The notes below the pieces were generated by a model that had not been told where the DNA came from, searched no databases, and saw only the letters and a list, made by a program, of their open reading frames with translations. Below, in pieces: positions 1-9,942 of a stretch of DNA of 64,000 bases (position 1 is its first letter; every line of letters starts with the position of its first letter). The DNA is taken from NCBI RefSeq assembly GCF_010078235.1, contig NZ_JAABOS010000003.1, positions 434,001 to 498,000 on the forward strand. Direction: 5' to 3'. Both the position numbers and the translations under genes were made by a program. The DNA comes from Cognatundibacterium crateris (GTDB lineage: Bacteria > Pseudomonadota > Gammaproteobacteria > Burkholderiales > Burkholderiaceae_D).

Positions 1-39
1 GTGTTCTCAGCCGATGTCAGCTCAGGCAGCGCCGCATGA
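1..39 (+). CDS. 3' end of an upstream gene (partial), possibly a response regulator
   Basis: The first 12 codons of the window stay open and end in TGA at 37-39. This stop overlaps the ATG of the following sensor kinase gene (ATGA). Such overlap is typical of a response-regulator/sensor-kinase pair, so the cut-off gene is probably the cognate regulator. This is inferred from position only, since twelve residues carry no recognisable domain. Confidence 0.35.
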   Translation: MFSADVSSGSAA

Positions 40-1547
40 ATAATCATGGCAGTCAGGACAGTTTCGCTGTGCGCTGTCAGCACAGGCTGGCGCGCTGGAT
101 GCCGCAATCGCTGTTGGGGCGGCTGAGTCTGGTGATGCTGGCTGGTGTGATGCTGGTACAGTTCGCCGGGAATGCAATCTGGGCCGCGCAGATGCGCAGC
201 GAAGCGCGTACTGAAGTGCGTACTGCAGCCGAACATCTGGGACATAGCGCCGCCAGCAGTCTGCGTTATTTCCTGAGTTTGCCGGTCAATTACCGTGGTT
301 TGGTGATACAGCAATTTCGCGAAATGGGCGGCACCCGTTTTTTTGCCAATCTGACTGAAGGGCCAGTGAGTATGGCGCCATTTGCCGATGAAGAATTATC
401 GACACTGGCGCTGCAACAGGTACGCAAAGTGATACAGCAGGAATTGCCTGCGATCCGCCAGTTGCAGGTCAGCTTCGCCTGGCCACAGGATGTACGCTTT
501 TCTCAGGATGGTAGCGGGATCAGCGATGTACCGGATAAGTGGGTAGAGCATATCCTGGTCACCCGGCCTAAACCCGCACCGATTATGGTGATACAGGCGG
601 AACTGGAAACAGGGAACTGGCTGTATCTGGCAACCCTGATGCCGAATCCCTATTTTTTGAATGGCAGCGATCCGTTTTCGGGTGACCGCGTTTTGTTGCA
701 AGTGCTGACCTTGTTGGCGGTATTTGTGTTGTCGCTGATGGTGGTACGCTGGATCACGCGTCCGCTGGCAGCCTTGTCCTCGGCGGCGGATGCGTTTGGT
801 CAGGGTGACAGCGTACCTGCGCTGCCGGATACCGGCAGTAAGGAATTCCTGAAAACCGCTCGCGCTTTCGCGCTGATGCGTGAACGTATACAACGCTATA
901 TCGAAGACCGCGAACGTTTATTCGTCTCGATTTCGCATGATTTACGCACGCCGATTATGCGTTTGAAATTACGTGCTGAATTACTCGATGACGACGCGAC
1001 GCGCAGTGAGTTTCATGATGATCTGGATGAACTCGATATGATGGTCAAAGGCGCATTGCAATGCGTGAAAGACAGTGATATCCATGAAAACCCGACCGCG
1101 ATACGGCTCGATGCATTGATCGGCCGCATGGTCAGGGATGTCAAGCTGGGCGGCCATGCGATTACATTTGAAGCCAGCGGTGTAGAAGTGGTGGCTAAGC
1201 CGCTTGCACTCAAACGTGCGATCAGCAACCTGCTCAATAATGCGCTGCATTATGGCAGCCAGGTCGGTATCACGGTAAGTCAGACTGCTGCCTATGTGGA
1301 GATTGCGATCCGTGATCATGGCCCCGGTGTGCCGGAACAGGCACTGGCTACCCTGTTTGATCCCTATGTCAGATTAGAACATGGCCGACAAAGTAATCAA
1401 TCCGGCATGGGGCTGGGGCTGGGCATTGCGCGCGATATCGTGCAATCGCATGGCGGTGAACTGCTGCTGCAAAATGCGCCGGGTGGTGGTTTGCTGGCCT
1501 GCATACGATTACCGGCGCAGGGCTTGCCGGATAGCGCGCAGGAATAA
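36..1547 (+). CDS. HAMP-domain sensor histidine kinase (EnvZ-like)
   Basis: Membrane sensor kinase of 503 residues. A first membrane segment lies near residues 27-50 and a second near 225-245, with a periplasmic sensor region of about 170 residues between them. A HAMP-like linker follows. The dimerisation/phosphoacceptor motif SISHDLRTP has its histidine near residue 301. The ATPase domain shows the N box (NLLNNALHYG), a G1 box (DHGPGVP) and a G2 box (GMGLGLGIA). The layout matches EnvZ/RstB-type kinases paired with OmpR-type regulators. The ATG overlaps the stop of the preceding frame, which supports both the start and co-transcription. The signal sensed cannot be read from the sequence. Confidence 0.9.
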   Translation: MNNHGSQDSFAVRCQHRLARWMPQSLLGRLSLVMLAGVMLVQFAGNAIWAAQMRSEARTEVRTAAEHLGHSAASSLRYFLSLPVNYRGLVIQQFREMGGTRFFANLTEGPVSMAPFADEELSTLALQQVRKVIQQELPAIRQLQVSFAWPQDVRFSQDGSGISDVPDKWVEHILVTRPKPAPIMVIQAELETGNWLYLATLMPNPYFLNGSDPFSGDRVLLQVLTLLAVFVLSLMVVRWITRPLAALSSAADAFGQGDSVPALPDTGSKEFLKTARAFALMRERIQRYIEDRERLFVSISHDLRTPIMRLKLRAELLDDDATRSEFHDDLDELDMMVKGALQCVKDSDIHENPTAIRLDALIGRMVRDVKLGGHAITFEASGVEVVAKPLALKRAISNLLNNALHYGSQVGITVSQTAAYVEIAIRDHGPGVPEQALATLFDPYVRLEHGRQSNQSGMGLGLGIARDIVQSHGGELLLQNAPGGGLLACIRLPAQGLPDSAQE

Positions 1548-1601
1548 GCAGCCGTGGCGCGGGTGCCAGCCTGCTATGCTGAAATTTTTGGCATGCATGG
1601 T

Positions 1602-1626
1602 GGGCTATCAAAAAAAATGATAGCCC
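1602..1626 (+). terminator. Stem-loop downstream of the sensor kinase
   Basis: A perfect 9-bp stem (1602-1610 with 1618-1626) encloses a loop of seven A residues, 55 nt after the kinase stop. There is no U-run on the plus strand, so it is not a canonical intrinsic terminator. A role in transcript-end protection is possible. The rest of 1627-2004 holds no convincing gene. Confidence 0.35.
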
Positions 1627-2004
1627 TATTCAAATTCTGTATTTTCGCTGTTTGCAGCACTGCCCTACACTGTAGTCACAGCAGATTTCAAAGGAAGTCG
1701 GGAAAGCGCTGCAGCGAATATTTCGAAAGCTTTCTTTGATATCTTACGAATCTGGACAATAGGAAACATTGCAAATAACTGCGTCGTTAGTTGTGACCGC
1801 AGTTGTGACATATATTGCATTGCAATGGCGATGGCTGCCTCATGGCTATCGAGTTTTGTCCCGGATTCGAATAAAATGGCTGCTATCTCAGCCAACGCAA
1901 CTAACCTGTACCCGATACCTCGCTACAGGTGATGAACAAATTTGTGTCTTACCGGACGCTCTGCATGTTCTTTGCGATCAAAAATCACAAATTTTGGAGC
2001 CACT

Positions 2005-5000
2005 ATGTCAACCGACACCACCATGGGGTCTGCTGGACTTTCGTCCGCCTCAGGCGCAAGCCCATCCACTACAGCAGCAACAATCCCGTCAGCAACTTCA
2101 GTTAATCCTGCCGCCACACCCGTTTTGCACGATGTGCAGCTCGATGATAAATACACATCAAACAGCGGAACGATATTCCTATCAGGCATACAGGCCTTAG
2201 TCCGTCTGCCGATGATACAACGCCAGCGCGATCTGGCTGCAGGGCTGAATACGGCCGGTTTTATTTCCGGTTATCGCGGTTCGCCGCTCGGTGGTCTCGA
2301 TGAGACTTTGTGGAAAACCAAAAAATTATTAGAACAAAATCACGTACAGTTCGTACCCGGTGTGAATGAAGATCTGGCCGCAACTGCCGTCTGGGGCACC
2401 CAGACTGTCGATCTGATCGGTCCGGCCAAATACGATGGCGTGTTTTCTATGTGGTATGGCAAAGGCCCGGGCGTGGACCGCTGCGGCGATGTGTTCAAAC
2501 ACATGAACCATGCCGGTACCGCCAAACATGGCGGCGTCTTGCTGGTGGCCGGTGATGACCATGGCGCTTATTCGTCCACGCTGCCGCATCAGTCCGATCA
2601 TATTTTTTCTGCCTGCATGATCCCTATGCTGTATCCCTGCAATGTGCAGGAATACCTGGATCTGGGCTTACACGCCTGGGCCATGTCGCGTTTTTCTGGT
2701 TGTGCGGTTGGCTTCAAGGCACTGGCCGATACGGTGGAATCCACCGCCTCGGTCGATGCTGATCCTTTCCGCCTGCAGATACAGATACCGCAGGATTTTG
2801 TGATGCCGGAAGGCGGCCTCAATACGCGTTTATCGCTTGATACGCTGGGCATACAGGCGCGTAAGCAGGAAGCGCTGATGCAGGATTACAAGATCTATGC
2901 GGCCCTGGCCTATGCGCGTGCCAACAAGCTCAATCACACCACCATCGACAGCCCGAATGCCAAGCTGGGCATCGTCGCCTCCGGTAAATCTTATCTGGAT
3001 GTGCTGGAAGCGCTGGAAGAACTGGGTATCGATGAGCAATTCGCCGCCGACATTGGTATCCGCCTGTATAAAGTGGCGATGCCGTGGCCGCTGGAACCGG
3101 ATGGCATACGCGAATTTGCGCAAGGTCTGGATGAAATTCTGGTGGTGGAAGAAAAACGCCAGATGGTGGAATACCAGCTCAAAGAACAGTTGTATAACTG
3201 GCGCGACGATGTGCGTCCGCGCGTGATCGGTAAGTTCGATGAAAAAGGCGAATGGGTACATCCGCGCGGTGAATGGCTGTTAACGTCGAAAGCAGATTTT
3301 TCTGTGGCGCAGATTGCGCGTGTGATTTCTTCACGGATTGCGCGCTTCCACACCAGCGACCTGATCAAGGCGCGTCTGGCCTTCCTGGAAGCGAAGGACG
3401 TGGTGCTGACCAAGCAAGTCAATACCCCGGCCCGTCCGGCTTACTATTGCTCGGGTTGTCCGCACAATACCTCGACCAAGGTACCGGAAGGCAGTCTGGC
3501 GCTGGCCGGTATCGGTTGCCACGTGATGGCGACCGCGATTTATCCTGAACACAATAAGCTCACCACTCACATGGGTGGCGAAGGCGCGCCGTGGATAGGT
3601 CAGGCGGCGTTTTCCAAATTACCGCATGTGTTCCAGAACCTGGGTGACGGCACTTATTTCCATTCCGGTTATCTGGCCATACGTGCGGCAGCTGCTGCCA
3701 AAGTGAATATCACTTACAAAATTTTGTATAACGATGCGGTCGCGATGACCGGTGGCCAGCCCGTCGACGGCACCATTACCGTGCCTATGATGGCGCAGCA
3801 AATGGCGGCTGAAGGCGTCAAGCGTATCGCCTTGGTGACAGAAGATTTGTCACGTTACACTGACCGTTCCCAATTGCCGGAGATGGTCACATTGCATGAC
3901 CGTAAAGACATGGATGCGGTACAGCGCGAATTGCGTGAAATCGAAGGTTGCAGCGTGCTGATTTACGATCAGACCTGTGCCGCCGAAAAACGTCGTCGCC
4001 GCAAAAAAGGCGAATTCCCTGACCCGAATCAGCGTCTGTTCATTAACGACGCAGTATGCGAAGGCTGTGGCGATTGCGGCGTGCAATCCAACTGTACCTC
4101 GCTGATGCCGTTGGAAACAGAATTCGGCCGCAAACGTGTGATCGATCAGTCGTCCTGCAATAAGGATTATTCCTGCGTCAAAGGCTTTTGCCCCAGCTTT
4201 GTCACGGTAGAAGGCGGCAAGCTGCGCAAATCAAAAACCGGCACCGCAAAGAACGATGATTTTGGTGCTTTGCCTGAGCCACAACTGCCGGCCTGCAGCA
4301 GCGCTTATAACATCCTGCTCAATGGTATCGGTGGTACCGGTGTGATTACCGTCGGTGCCTTGCTGGGTATGGCGGCACATCTGGAAGGCAAGGGCGCATC
4401 GGTGCTGGATATGACCGGTATGTCGCAGAAAAACGGCTCGGTGACTTCGCATATCCGCATCATCGAACAGGCTGGCAAACTGCGTGCGCAACGTATCGCA
4501 ACCGGTGAAGCCGATCTGATCCTGGGGTGTGACATCCTGACCGCTGGAGCGCATGATGCGATTTCCAAAATGCGTGCGGGCCGTACCCGTGCGGTGGTGA
4601 ATACCCATGAACAGCCTACCGGCGCATTTGCCAAAAATGCAGACTGGCAGTTCCCGCTGGAGTCGGTCGAACATCTGATCGATGAATCGGTAGGTGGCAA
4701 GGTTGATTTCATCAATGCGACCCGTCTGGCCACCGCGCTGATGGGTGACTCGATTGCGACCAATCTGTTCATGCTGGGGTTCGCCTATCAAAAAGGCGCG
4801 ATCCCGGTATCGGAAGCCGCGCTGATGCGTGCTATAGAACTCAATGGCGTAGCAATAGAGTCCAATAAAAAAGCCTTCCTCTGGGGCCGTCGTGCTGCGG
4901 TTGATCTGAAGCGGGTAGAGGCAGTTGCGTTCCCGGCACAGAAGGTGGTGCTGCAGATGCCAGAGAGCCTGGACAATCTGATCAAGCGTCGCGTGGACTT

Positions 5001-5613
5001 CCTGACCGCGTATCAACATGCAGGCTATGCCGCGCAATATAGCGAGCTGGTACAACGTGCGCGCAATGCCGAAAGTGCACTCGGCAAGGGCAATGCTTTC
5101 AGTACGGCAGTAGCACGTTATTACTTCAAACTCATGGCTTACAAAGACGAGTATGAAGTCGCGCGTCTGTACACCAATGGCGAATTCACCGATAAACTCA
5201 AGCAACAGTTTGAAGGCGATTTCAGTCTGCAATTCCATCTCGCACCGCCTTTACTGGCCAAGAAAAACGCGCAGGGTCATCTGGTCAAGGCGAAGTATGG
5301 CTCCTGGGTATGGCAGGCATTTAAACTGCTGGCAGGCCTGAAAGGTTTGCGCGGCACCGCACTCGATGTGTTTGGCTACACCGCTGAGCGACGTGCTGAG
5401 CGTGCCTTGATCAAGGATTACCAGGAAATGATCGCTGGCCTGATTGGTCGCTTATCGGCAGAGAATCTGGAGCAGGCGGTGGCGCTGGCCAGCCTGCCGG
5501 AGAAAATCCGCGGCTTTGGTCATGTGAAGGAAAAAGCCATGCAGACTTACTATGCCGAGCAGGCCCGCCTGCAAGTCAAGGCTGAAGTGGTGGAATTGCA
5601 TCGCGTGGCCTGA
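2005..5613 (+). CDS. Indolepyruvate:ferredoxin oxidoreductase, fused alpha/gamma subunits (IorA-IorB type)
   Basis: Large cytoplasmic 2-oxoacid oxidoreductase of 1202 residues that oxidatively decarboxylates arylpyruvates such as indolepyruvate to acyl-CoA. It has an N-terminal pyrimidine-binding region with ISGYRGSPLGG. A thiamine-diphosphate region follows, with CSGCPHNTSTK and GIGCHVMA. A ferredoxin-like cysteine cluster begins at about residue 685 (CEGCGDC, then CNKDYSCVKGFC). The gamma-subunit domain shows GIGGTGVITVGALLG, and a long C-terminal extension is typical of the fused proteobacterial enzymes. A TTG codon further upstream is open, but ATG 2005 has a GGAG ribosome site at 1995-1998 and gives the expected N-terminus. 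Likely role: catabolism of aromatic amino acids. Confidence 0.9.
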   Translation: MSTDTTMGSAGLSSASGASPSTTAATIPSATSVNPAATPVLHDVQLDDKYTSNSGTIFLSGIQALVRLPMIQRQRDLAAGLNTAGFISGYRGSPLGGLDETLWKTKKLLEQNHVQFVPGVNEDLAATAVWGTQTVDLIGPAKYDGVFSMWYGKGPGVDRCGDVFKHMNHAGTAKHGGVLLVAGDDHGAYSSTLPHQSDHIFSACMIPMLYPCNVQEYLDLGLHAWAMSRFSGCAVGFKALADTVESTASVDADPFRLQIQIPQDFVMPEGGLNTRLSLDTLGIQARKQEALMQDYKIYAALAYARANKLNHTTIDSPNAKLGIVASGKSYLDVLEALEELGIDEQFAADIGIRLYKVAMPWPLEPDGIREFAQGLDEILVVEEKRQMVEYQLKEQLYNWRDDVRPRVIGKFDEKGEWVHPRGEWLLTSKADFSVAQIARVISSRIARFHTSDLIKARLAFLEAKDVVLTKQVNTPARPAYYCSGCPHNTSTKVPEGSLALAGIGCHVMATAIYPEHNKLTTHMGGEGAPWIGQAAFSKLPHVFQNLGDGTYFHSGYLAIRAAAAAKVNITYKILYNDAVAMTGGQPVDGTITVPMMAQQMAAEGVKRIALVTEDLSRYTDRSQLPEMVTLHDRKDMDAVQRELREIEGCSVLIYDQTCAAEKRRRRKKGEFPDPNQRLFINDAVCEGCGDCGVQSNCTSLMPLETEFGRKRVIDQSSCNKDYSCVKGFCPSFVTVEGGKLRKSKTGTAKNDDFGALPEPQLPACSSAYNILLNGIGGTGVITVGALLGMAAHLEGKGASVLDMTGMSQKNGSVTSHIRIIEQAGKLRAQRIATGEADLILGCDILTAGAHDAISKMRAGRTRAVVNTHEQPTGAFAKNADWQFPLESVEHLIDESVGGKVDFINATRLATALMGDSIATNLFMLGFAYQKGAIPVSEAALMRAIELNGVAIESNKKAFLWGRRAAVDLKRVEAVAFPAQKVVLQMPESLDNLIKRRVDFLTAYQHAGYAAQYSELVQRARNAESALGKGNAFSTAVARYYFKLMAYKDEYEVARLYTNGEFTDKLKQQFEGDFSLQFHLAPPLLAKKNAQGHLVKAKYGSWVWQAFKLLAGLKGLRGTALDVFGYTAERRAERALIKDYQEMIAGLIGRLSAENLEQAVALASLPEKIRGFGHVKEKAMQTYYAEQARLQVKAEVVELHRVA

Positions 5614-5648
5614 TCCGGCGTTAGTTCTGGTAGCAAAGACTGAGTACA

Positions 5649-5688
5649 GATGCGCCTTTCCGGCGTTTTTAGGCCGCTAAGGCGCATC
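5649..5688 (+). terminator. Inverted repeat after the indolepyruvate oxidoreductase gene
   Basis: Arms GATGCGCCTT (5649-5658) and AAGGCGCATC (5679-5688) are perfectly complementary over 10 bp. Inside, a short alternative hairpin (CGCC/GGCG) is followed by five T residues. It lies 36 nt after the stop codon, which suits a terminator, but there is no T-tract after the outer stem. Confidence 0.45.
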
Positions 5689-5826
5689 AATGCTCAGACT
5701 TCTGAATTCACTTTTACACATTGCTGTTCATTGAGCAAATGCGAATGCAGATACGAGCACAGAAACCAGAGCCGATCCAAGAGCCAACACAAGAACAGAA
5801 CTCTAAGCACTCATTTAATTTCATAT

Positions 5827-5846
5827 TGACGTTAACGTTAACGTCA
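5827..5846. promoter_or_regulatory. Perfect 20-bp palindromic operator before icmF (LiuR-like motif)
   Basis: The sequence TGACGTTAACGTTAACGTCA is its own reverse complement and lies 104 bp before the icmF start. From memory, ACGTTAACGT-type palindromes resemble sites proposed for LiuR, the MerR-family regulator of branched-chain amino acid catabolism in proteobacteria. Isobutyryl-CoA, the IcmF substrate, comes from valine, so the match is functionally sensible. The assignment to LiuR is inference. Confidence 0.55.
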
Positions 5847-5949
5847 TATAACTTAGCTGCATAATTCAGCAGCAAGTTGTCAGTCCAGGATGGTCAGTGC
5901 ACACTCACCCCATGAACTGACAGCTTGTCCAACTACCGTTGAGGATGAC

Positions 5950-8900
5950 ATGACAGACCTGTCCGTAGCCCAAAACCTGACCGAATACAAACCCGCGAAT
6001 AAAGTGCGCTTTGTCACTGCCGCCTCCCTGTTCGACGGCCATGATGCCTCGATCAATATCATGCGCCGCATTCTGATGGCGAATGGTGCCGAAGTGATTC
6101 ATCTGGGCCATAACCGCTCAGTCGAAGAAATCGTTACTGCCGCCTTGCAGGAAGATGCGCAGGGTATCGCGATCTCCAGCTATCAGGGTGGCCACGTCGA
6201 GTATTTCAAATACATGATAGACCTGCTCAAACAACGTGGCGGTGCCCACATCAAGGTGTTTGGCGGTGGTGGCGGCGTGATCGTGCCGGATGAAATCGCC
6301 GATTTGCATGCGTATGGCGTGACCCGTATTTTCAGCCCGGAAGATGGCCAGCGCATGGGCCTGGTCGGCATGATACTGTCCATGATACAAGCCTGCGACA
6401 TCGACTTGTCCGGCTATGCACCAGCCAGCCTGCAAGTGCTGCAGCAAGGCGATATCGTCGACAAACACAGACCGCTGGCGCAGCTGATTACCGCGCTCGA
6501 AAACGACCAGGTTAAACCGGAATTACGTGAAGCGCTGCATAAGGCCGCGGAGCAGACACGGGTACCGGCTTTTGGTATCACTGGCACTGGCGGCGCCGGT
6601 AAATCCTCGCTGACCGATGAATTAATCCGCCGTATCCGTCTGGATCAGGATGACCAGCTGAATATTGCGCTGATTTCTATCGACCCTTCGCGCCGCAAAT
6701 CCGGCGGTGCCTTGCTGGGTGACCGCATCCGTATGAATGCGATCAACCCGTGGGCCGGTCAGCATCGCGTGTTTATGCGCTCGCTGGCGACGCGTGAAGC
6801 CGGTTCAGAAATTTCCCAGGCTTTACCCGACGTGATCGCGGCTTGCAAAGTGGCTGGCTTCGATCTGGTGATCGTGGAAACCTCGGGTATCGGTCAGGGC
6901 GATGCAGCTATCGTGCCACATGTGGATGTGTCCATGTATGTGATGACGCCGGAATTCGGTGCCGCATCGCAGCTGGAAAAAATCGATATGCTGGATTTCG
7001 CCGATTTTGTCGCGATCAATAAATTTGACCGCAAAGGCGCACAGGATGCTTTGCGCGACGTGGCCAAGCAATACCAGCGTAACCGCGAACTGTGGAGTAA
7101 AAAGCCAGACGAGATGCCGGTGTATGGCACTCAGGCTTCGCGTTTCAATGATGATGGCGTGACTGCCTTGTACCAGGGCATACTGCCAGCATTGAGCAGC
7201 CGTGGTTTGAAAACGCAGCCCGGCAAACTGGCTGCGGTAGAAGTACGCTATTCCAGCGCCAAAAATGTGATTGTGCCACCGGCGCGTGCCCGCTATCTGG
7301 CAGAGATTGCTGACAGCGTACGTGGCTATCACAAAACTACCCGCACCCAGGTCAGCTTTGCACGCGAACGCCAGCAATTACAGGAAACCAAACGCATGCT
7401 GAGCAAGGCCGGTAAAGGCGATTCGCTGAACAGCATCGACGAGCTGATCACCGAACGCGACAACCACTTGTCTGCTGAATCGAAAAAGCTGATCAGCATG
7501 TGGCCTGATATGCAGCAGGCCTATTCCGGCGATGAATATGTAGTCAAAATCCGCGACAAGGAAATCCGTACCCGTTTAACTTATCAGTCTTTGTCCGGTA
7601 CCACCATCCGTAAAGTATCGCTGCCACGCTTTGCCGATCATGGTGAAATCCTGCGCTGGCTGATGCTGGAAAATGTTCCTGGCTCTTTCCCTTACACCGC
7701 CGGTGTATTTGCATTCAAACGCGAAGGTGAAGATCCAACCCGTATGTTCGCGGGTGAAGGCGATCCTTACCGTACCAACCGCCGCTTTAAACTGGTATCG
7801 CAAGGCATGGATGCCAAACGTCTGTCGACCGCGTTTGACTCGGTCACGCTGTATGGCGCAGATCCGGCGCTGCGTCCTGATATCTACGGCAAAATCGGTA
7901 ACTCCGGCGTGTCGGTGGCGACGCTGGATGATATGAAGGTACTCTACGACGGTTTCGATCTGTGTGATCCGGCGACCTCGGTCTCCATGACCATCAATGG
8001 CCCGGCACCGACTATTCTGGCCTTCTTCATGAATACCGCGATTGATCAGCAAATGGATAAATTCCGTACTGATAACAAGCGCGAACCGACTGCCGATGAA
8101 GCTGCCAAAATCCGCAGCTGGGTCTTGATGAATGTACGCGGCACGGTACAGGCCGATATTCTGAAAGAAGATCAGGGTCAGAATACCTGCATCTTCTCGA
8201 CCGAGTTCTCGCTCAAGGTGATGGGCGATATTCAGGAATACTTCGTGCACCATCAGGTACGTAATTTCTACTCGGTGTCGATCTCCGGTTACCACATTGC
8301 CGAAGCCGGTGCCAATCCGATTTCCCAGCTCGCATTCACGCTGTCAAATGGCTTTACCTTTGTCGAAGCCTATCTCGCCCGTGGCATGCACATCGATGAT
8401 TTCGCCGCGAATCTGTCCTTCTTCTTCAGTAATGGCATGGACCCGGAATACACCGTGCTGGGCCGGGTGGCGCGCCGTATCTGGGCGGTGGCAATGCGCG
8501 ATAAATACGGCGCCAATGAACGCAGCCAGAAGCTGAAATACCATATCCAGACCTCGGGCCGCAGTCTGCATGCGCAGGAAATCGACTTCAACGATATCCG
8601 TACCACGCTGCAGGCATTGATCGCGATTTACGATAACTGTAACAGCTTGCATACCAATGCCTATGATGAAGCGATCACCACACCGACTGATGAATCAGTC
8701 CGTCGTGCACTGGCGATACAGCTGATCATCAACCGTGAATGGGGCCTCGCGAAAAACGAAAACCCGATACAAGGCAGCTTCATTATCGAAGAACTGACAG
8801 ATATGGTGGAAGAAGCCGTGTTGCAGGAATTCGAGCGTATCGCCGAACGTGGCGGTGTGCTGGGTGCGATGGAAACCGGCTATCAGCGTGGCAAGATACA

Positions 8901-9237
8901 GGAAGAATCCATGCATTATGAACACCTGAAGCATGACGGCACTCTGCCTATCATCGGTGTAAACACCTTCCGCAATCCTAAGGCCGGTGAAACACCGCAA
9001 AAGATAGAACTGGCGCGTTCAACCGAAGAGGAAAAACAGTCGCAACTGACGCGTCTGGCGGATTTCCATCAACGCCATGCTGCCGTCGCACCGCAGGCGC
9101 TGGCGGCCTTACAGCAGGCCGCAATCGACAATGAAAACGTGTTTGCACGTCTGATGGACGCCGCGCGCGTGTGTTCACTCGGTCAGATCACGACCGCCTT
9201 GTTTGAAGTCGGCGGCCAGTATCGTCGCAATATGTAA
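5950..9237 (+). CDS. icmF: Fused isobutyryl-CoA mutase IcmF (B12-dependent)
   Basis: Adenosylcobalamin-dependent isobutyryl-CoA/n-butyryl-CoA mutase of 1095 residues, the usual size for IcmF. Domains in order: an N-terminal B12-binding domain ([20 protein letters not shown]); a MeaI-type G-protein chaperone with a Walker A/P-loop GTGGAGKSS near residues 211-219 and GTPase motif NKFDRKG; and a C-terminal acyl-CoA mutase barrel ([23 protein letters not shown] has an equivalent in this family). The fused chaperone gates cofactor loading. An in-frame ATG at 5890 exists, but ATG 5950 follows a GAGGATGAC ribosome site and starts with the family N-terminus MTDLS. A related family, pivalyl-CoA mutase, has the same layout and cannot be fully excluded. 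A terminator follows at 9346. Confidence 0.93.
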   Translation: MTDLSVAQNLTEYKPANKVRFVTAASLFDGHDASINIMRRILMANGAEVIHLGHNRSVEEIVTAALQEDAQGIAISSYQGGHVEYFKYMIDLLKQRGGAHIKVFGGGGGVIVPDEIADLHAYGVTRIFSPEDGQRMGLVGMILSMIQACDIDLSGYAPASLQVLQQGDIVDKHRPLAQLITALENDQVKPELREALHKAAEQTRVPAFGITGTGGAGKSSLTDELIRRIRLDQDDQLNIALISIDPSRRKSGGALLGDRIRMNAINPWAGQHRVFMRSLATREAGSEISQALPDVIAACKVAGFDLVIVETSGIGQGDAAIVPHVDVSMYVMTPEFGAASQLEKIDMLDFADFVAINKFDRKGAQDALRDVAKQYQRNRELWSKKPDEMPVYGTQASRFNDDGVTALYQGILPALSSRGLKTQPGKLAAVEVRYSSAKNVIVPPARARYLAEIADSVRGYHKTTRTQVSFARERQQLQETKRMLSKAGKGDSLNSIDELITERDNHLSAESKKLISMWPDMQQAYSGDEYVVKIRDKEIRTRLTYQSLSGTTIRKVSLPRFADHGEILRWLMLENVPGSFPYTAGVFAFKREGEDPTRMFAGEGDPYRTNRRFKLVSQGMDAKRLSTAFDSVTLYGADPALRPDIYGKIGNSGVSVATLDDMKVLYDGFDLCDPATSVSMTINGPAPTILAFFMNTAIDQQMDKFRTDNKREPTADEAAKIRSWVLMNVRGTVQADILKEDQGQNTCIFSTEFSLKVMGDIQEYFVHHQVRNFYSVSISGYHIAEAGANPISQLAFTLSNGFTFVEAYLARGMHIDDFAANLSFFFSNGMDPEYTVLGRVARRIWAVAMRDKYGANERSQKLKYHIQTSGRSLHAQEIDFNDIRTTLQALIAIYDNCNSLHTNAYDEAITTPTDESVRRALAIQLIINREWGLAKNENPIQGSFIIEELTDMVEEAVLQEFERIAERGGVLGAMETGYQRGKIQEESMHYEHLKHDGTLPIIGVNTFRNPKAGETPQKIELARSTEEEKQSQLTRLADFHQRHAAVAPQALAALQQAAIDNENVFARLMDAARVCSLGQITTALFEVGGQYRRNM

Positions 9238-9345
9238 TTCTGCGGCGCAGAGCTCAGCCCTGTGGATACGGGCTGAGCGTCAGCCTGATAAAAAGCCGAT
9301 ACGACTGATATTGGCAGCGCACATCAATGCAAATCAGTACAACAC

Positions 9346-9378
9346 AAAAAAATCCCGGATCTGTGCCGGGATTTTTTT
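9346..9378 (+). terminator. Rho-independent terminator after icmF
   Basis: Arms AAAAAAATCCCGG (9346-9358) and CCGGGATTTTTTT (9366-9378) form a GC stem with a 7-nt loop and flanking A and T tracts. The structure works in both directions, but only icmF lies upstream on a suitable strand. Confidence 0.88.
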
Positions 9379-9436
9379 ATGGATACGTGCATACTGTACT
9401 TAGTTTTCAACGAATAAAAACAGGAGCAGGAATACG

Positions 9437-9799
9437 ATGGCTAGTCGTCCTATGCAGACTTATCAAGGCAGTTGTCACTGTGGTGCGGTGCGCTTTCAGA
9501 TAGAAACTGATTTTCCAGAACTGACCATGTGCGATTGTTCGATTTGTCGCCGCAAAAATGCGCTGATGGTGAAAGTGCATGAGACGCAGTTTCAACTGAT
9601 CGCGGGTGCAGAGGTACTGACTGAATATCAATTTCATACCCATACTGCGCGCCATTTCTTTTGTAAAGTCTGCGGCATTTATCCTTTCCACCGCAAGCGC
9701 GTCACGCCCGATCATCTGGGTATCAATGTATTCTGTCTGGAGGGTTTTGAGCCTGAGGGGATACCGGTAAGGCAGGCGGTTGGTGCGGCCATGGTATAA
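9437..9799 (+). CDS. GFA (CENP-V/GFA) family zinc-binding protein
   Basis: Small 120-residue protein of the glutathione-dependent formaldehyde-activating enzyme (GFA) fold. It shows the family zinc ligands: CHCGAVRF near residue 14, CDCSICRRKNAL near residue 36, and CKVCGIYPF near residue 77. Members bind zinc and some react with glutathione-formaldehyde adducts, but most are uncharacterised, so no substrate is assigned. ATG 9437 follows an AGGAGCAGG-like ribosome site. It is a single-gene unit, convergent with the phospholipase C gene. Confidence 0.85.
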   Translation: MASRPMQTYQGSCHCGAVRFQIETDFPELTMCDCSICRRKNALMVKVHETQFQLIAGAEVLTEYQFHTHTARHFFCKVCGIYPFHRKRVTPDHLGINVFCLEGFEPEGIPVRQAVGAAMV

Positions 9800-9880
9800 A
9801 ACTGAGTCGCTCACCACAGCTTGCGAGTCGGGATCATCATTGCTGTCGTTCTGCGGCCTTACGAAAGCACTGTGATACTG

Positions 9881-9912
9881 CAGCAAGCACACCGTAGTCG
9901 ATGTGCTTGCTG
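9881..9912. terminator. Inverted repeat between convergent genes
   Basis: An 11-bp perfect stem, CAGCAAGCACA (9881-9891) with TGTGCTTGCTG (9902-9912), has a 10-nt loop. It sits in the 143-bp gap between the convergent GFA and phospholipase genes. It has no T-tract, so a bidirectional termination or RNA-end role is likely but unproven. Confidence 0.5.
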
Positions 9913-9942
9913 CTAATGCTGGCATTGCTGCCAGTGCGATCC

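Noticed and set aside
4231..5238. 335-codon open frame antisense to the indolepyruvate oxidoreductase gene
   Set aside because: It mirrors a well-supported coding frame, has no ribosome site and no recognisable domain.
7576..8295. 239-codon open frame antisense to icmF
   Set aside because: Lies wholly within a conserved mutase domain and has no start signals.
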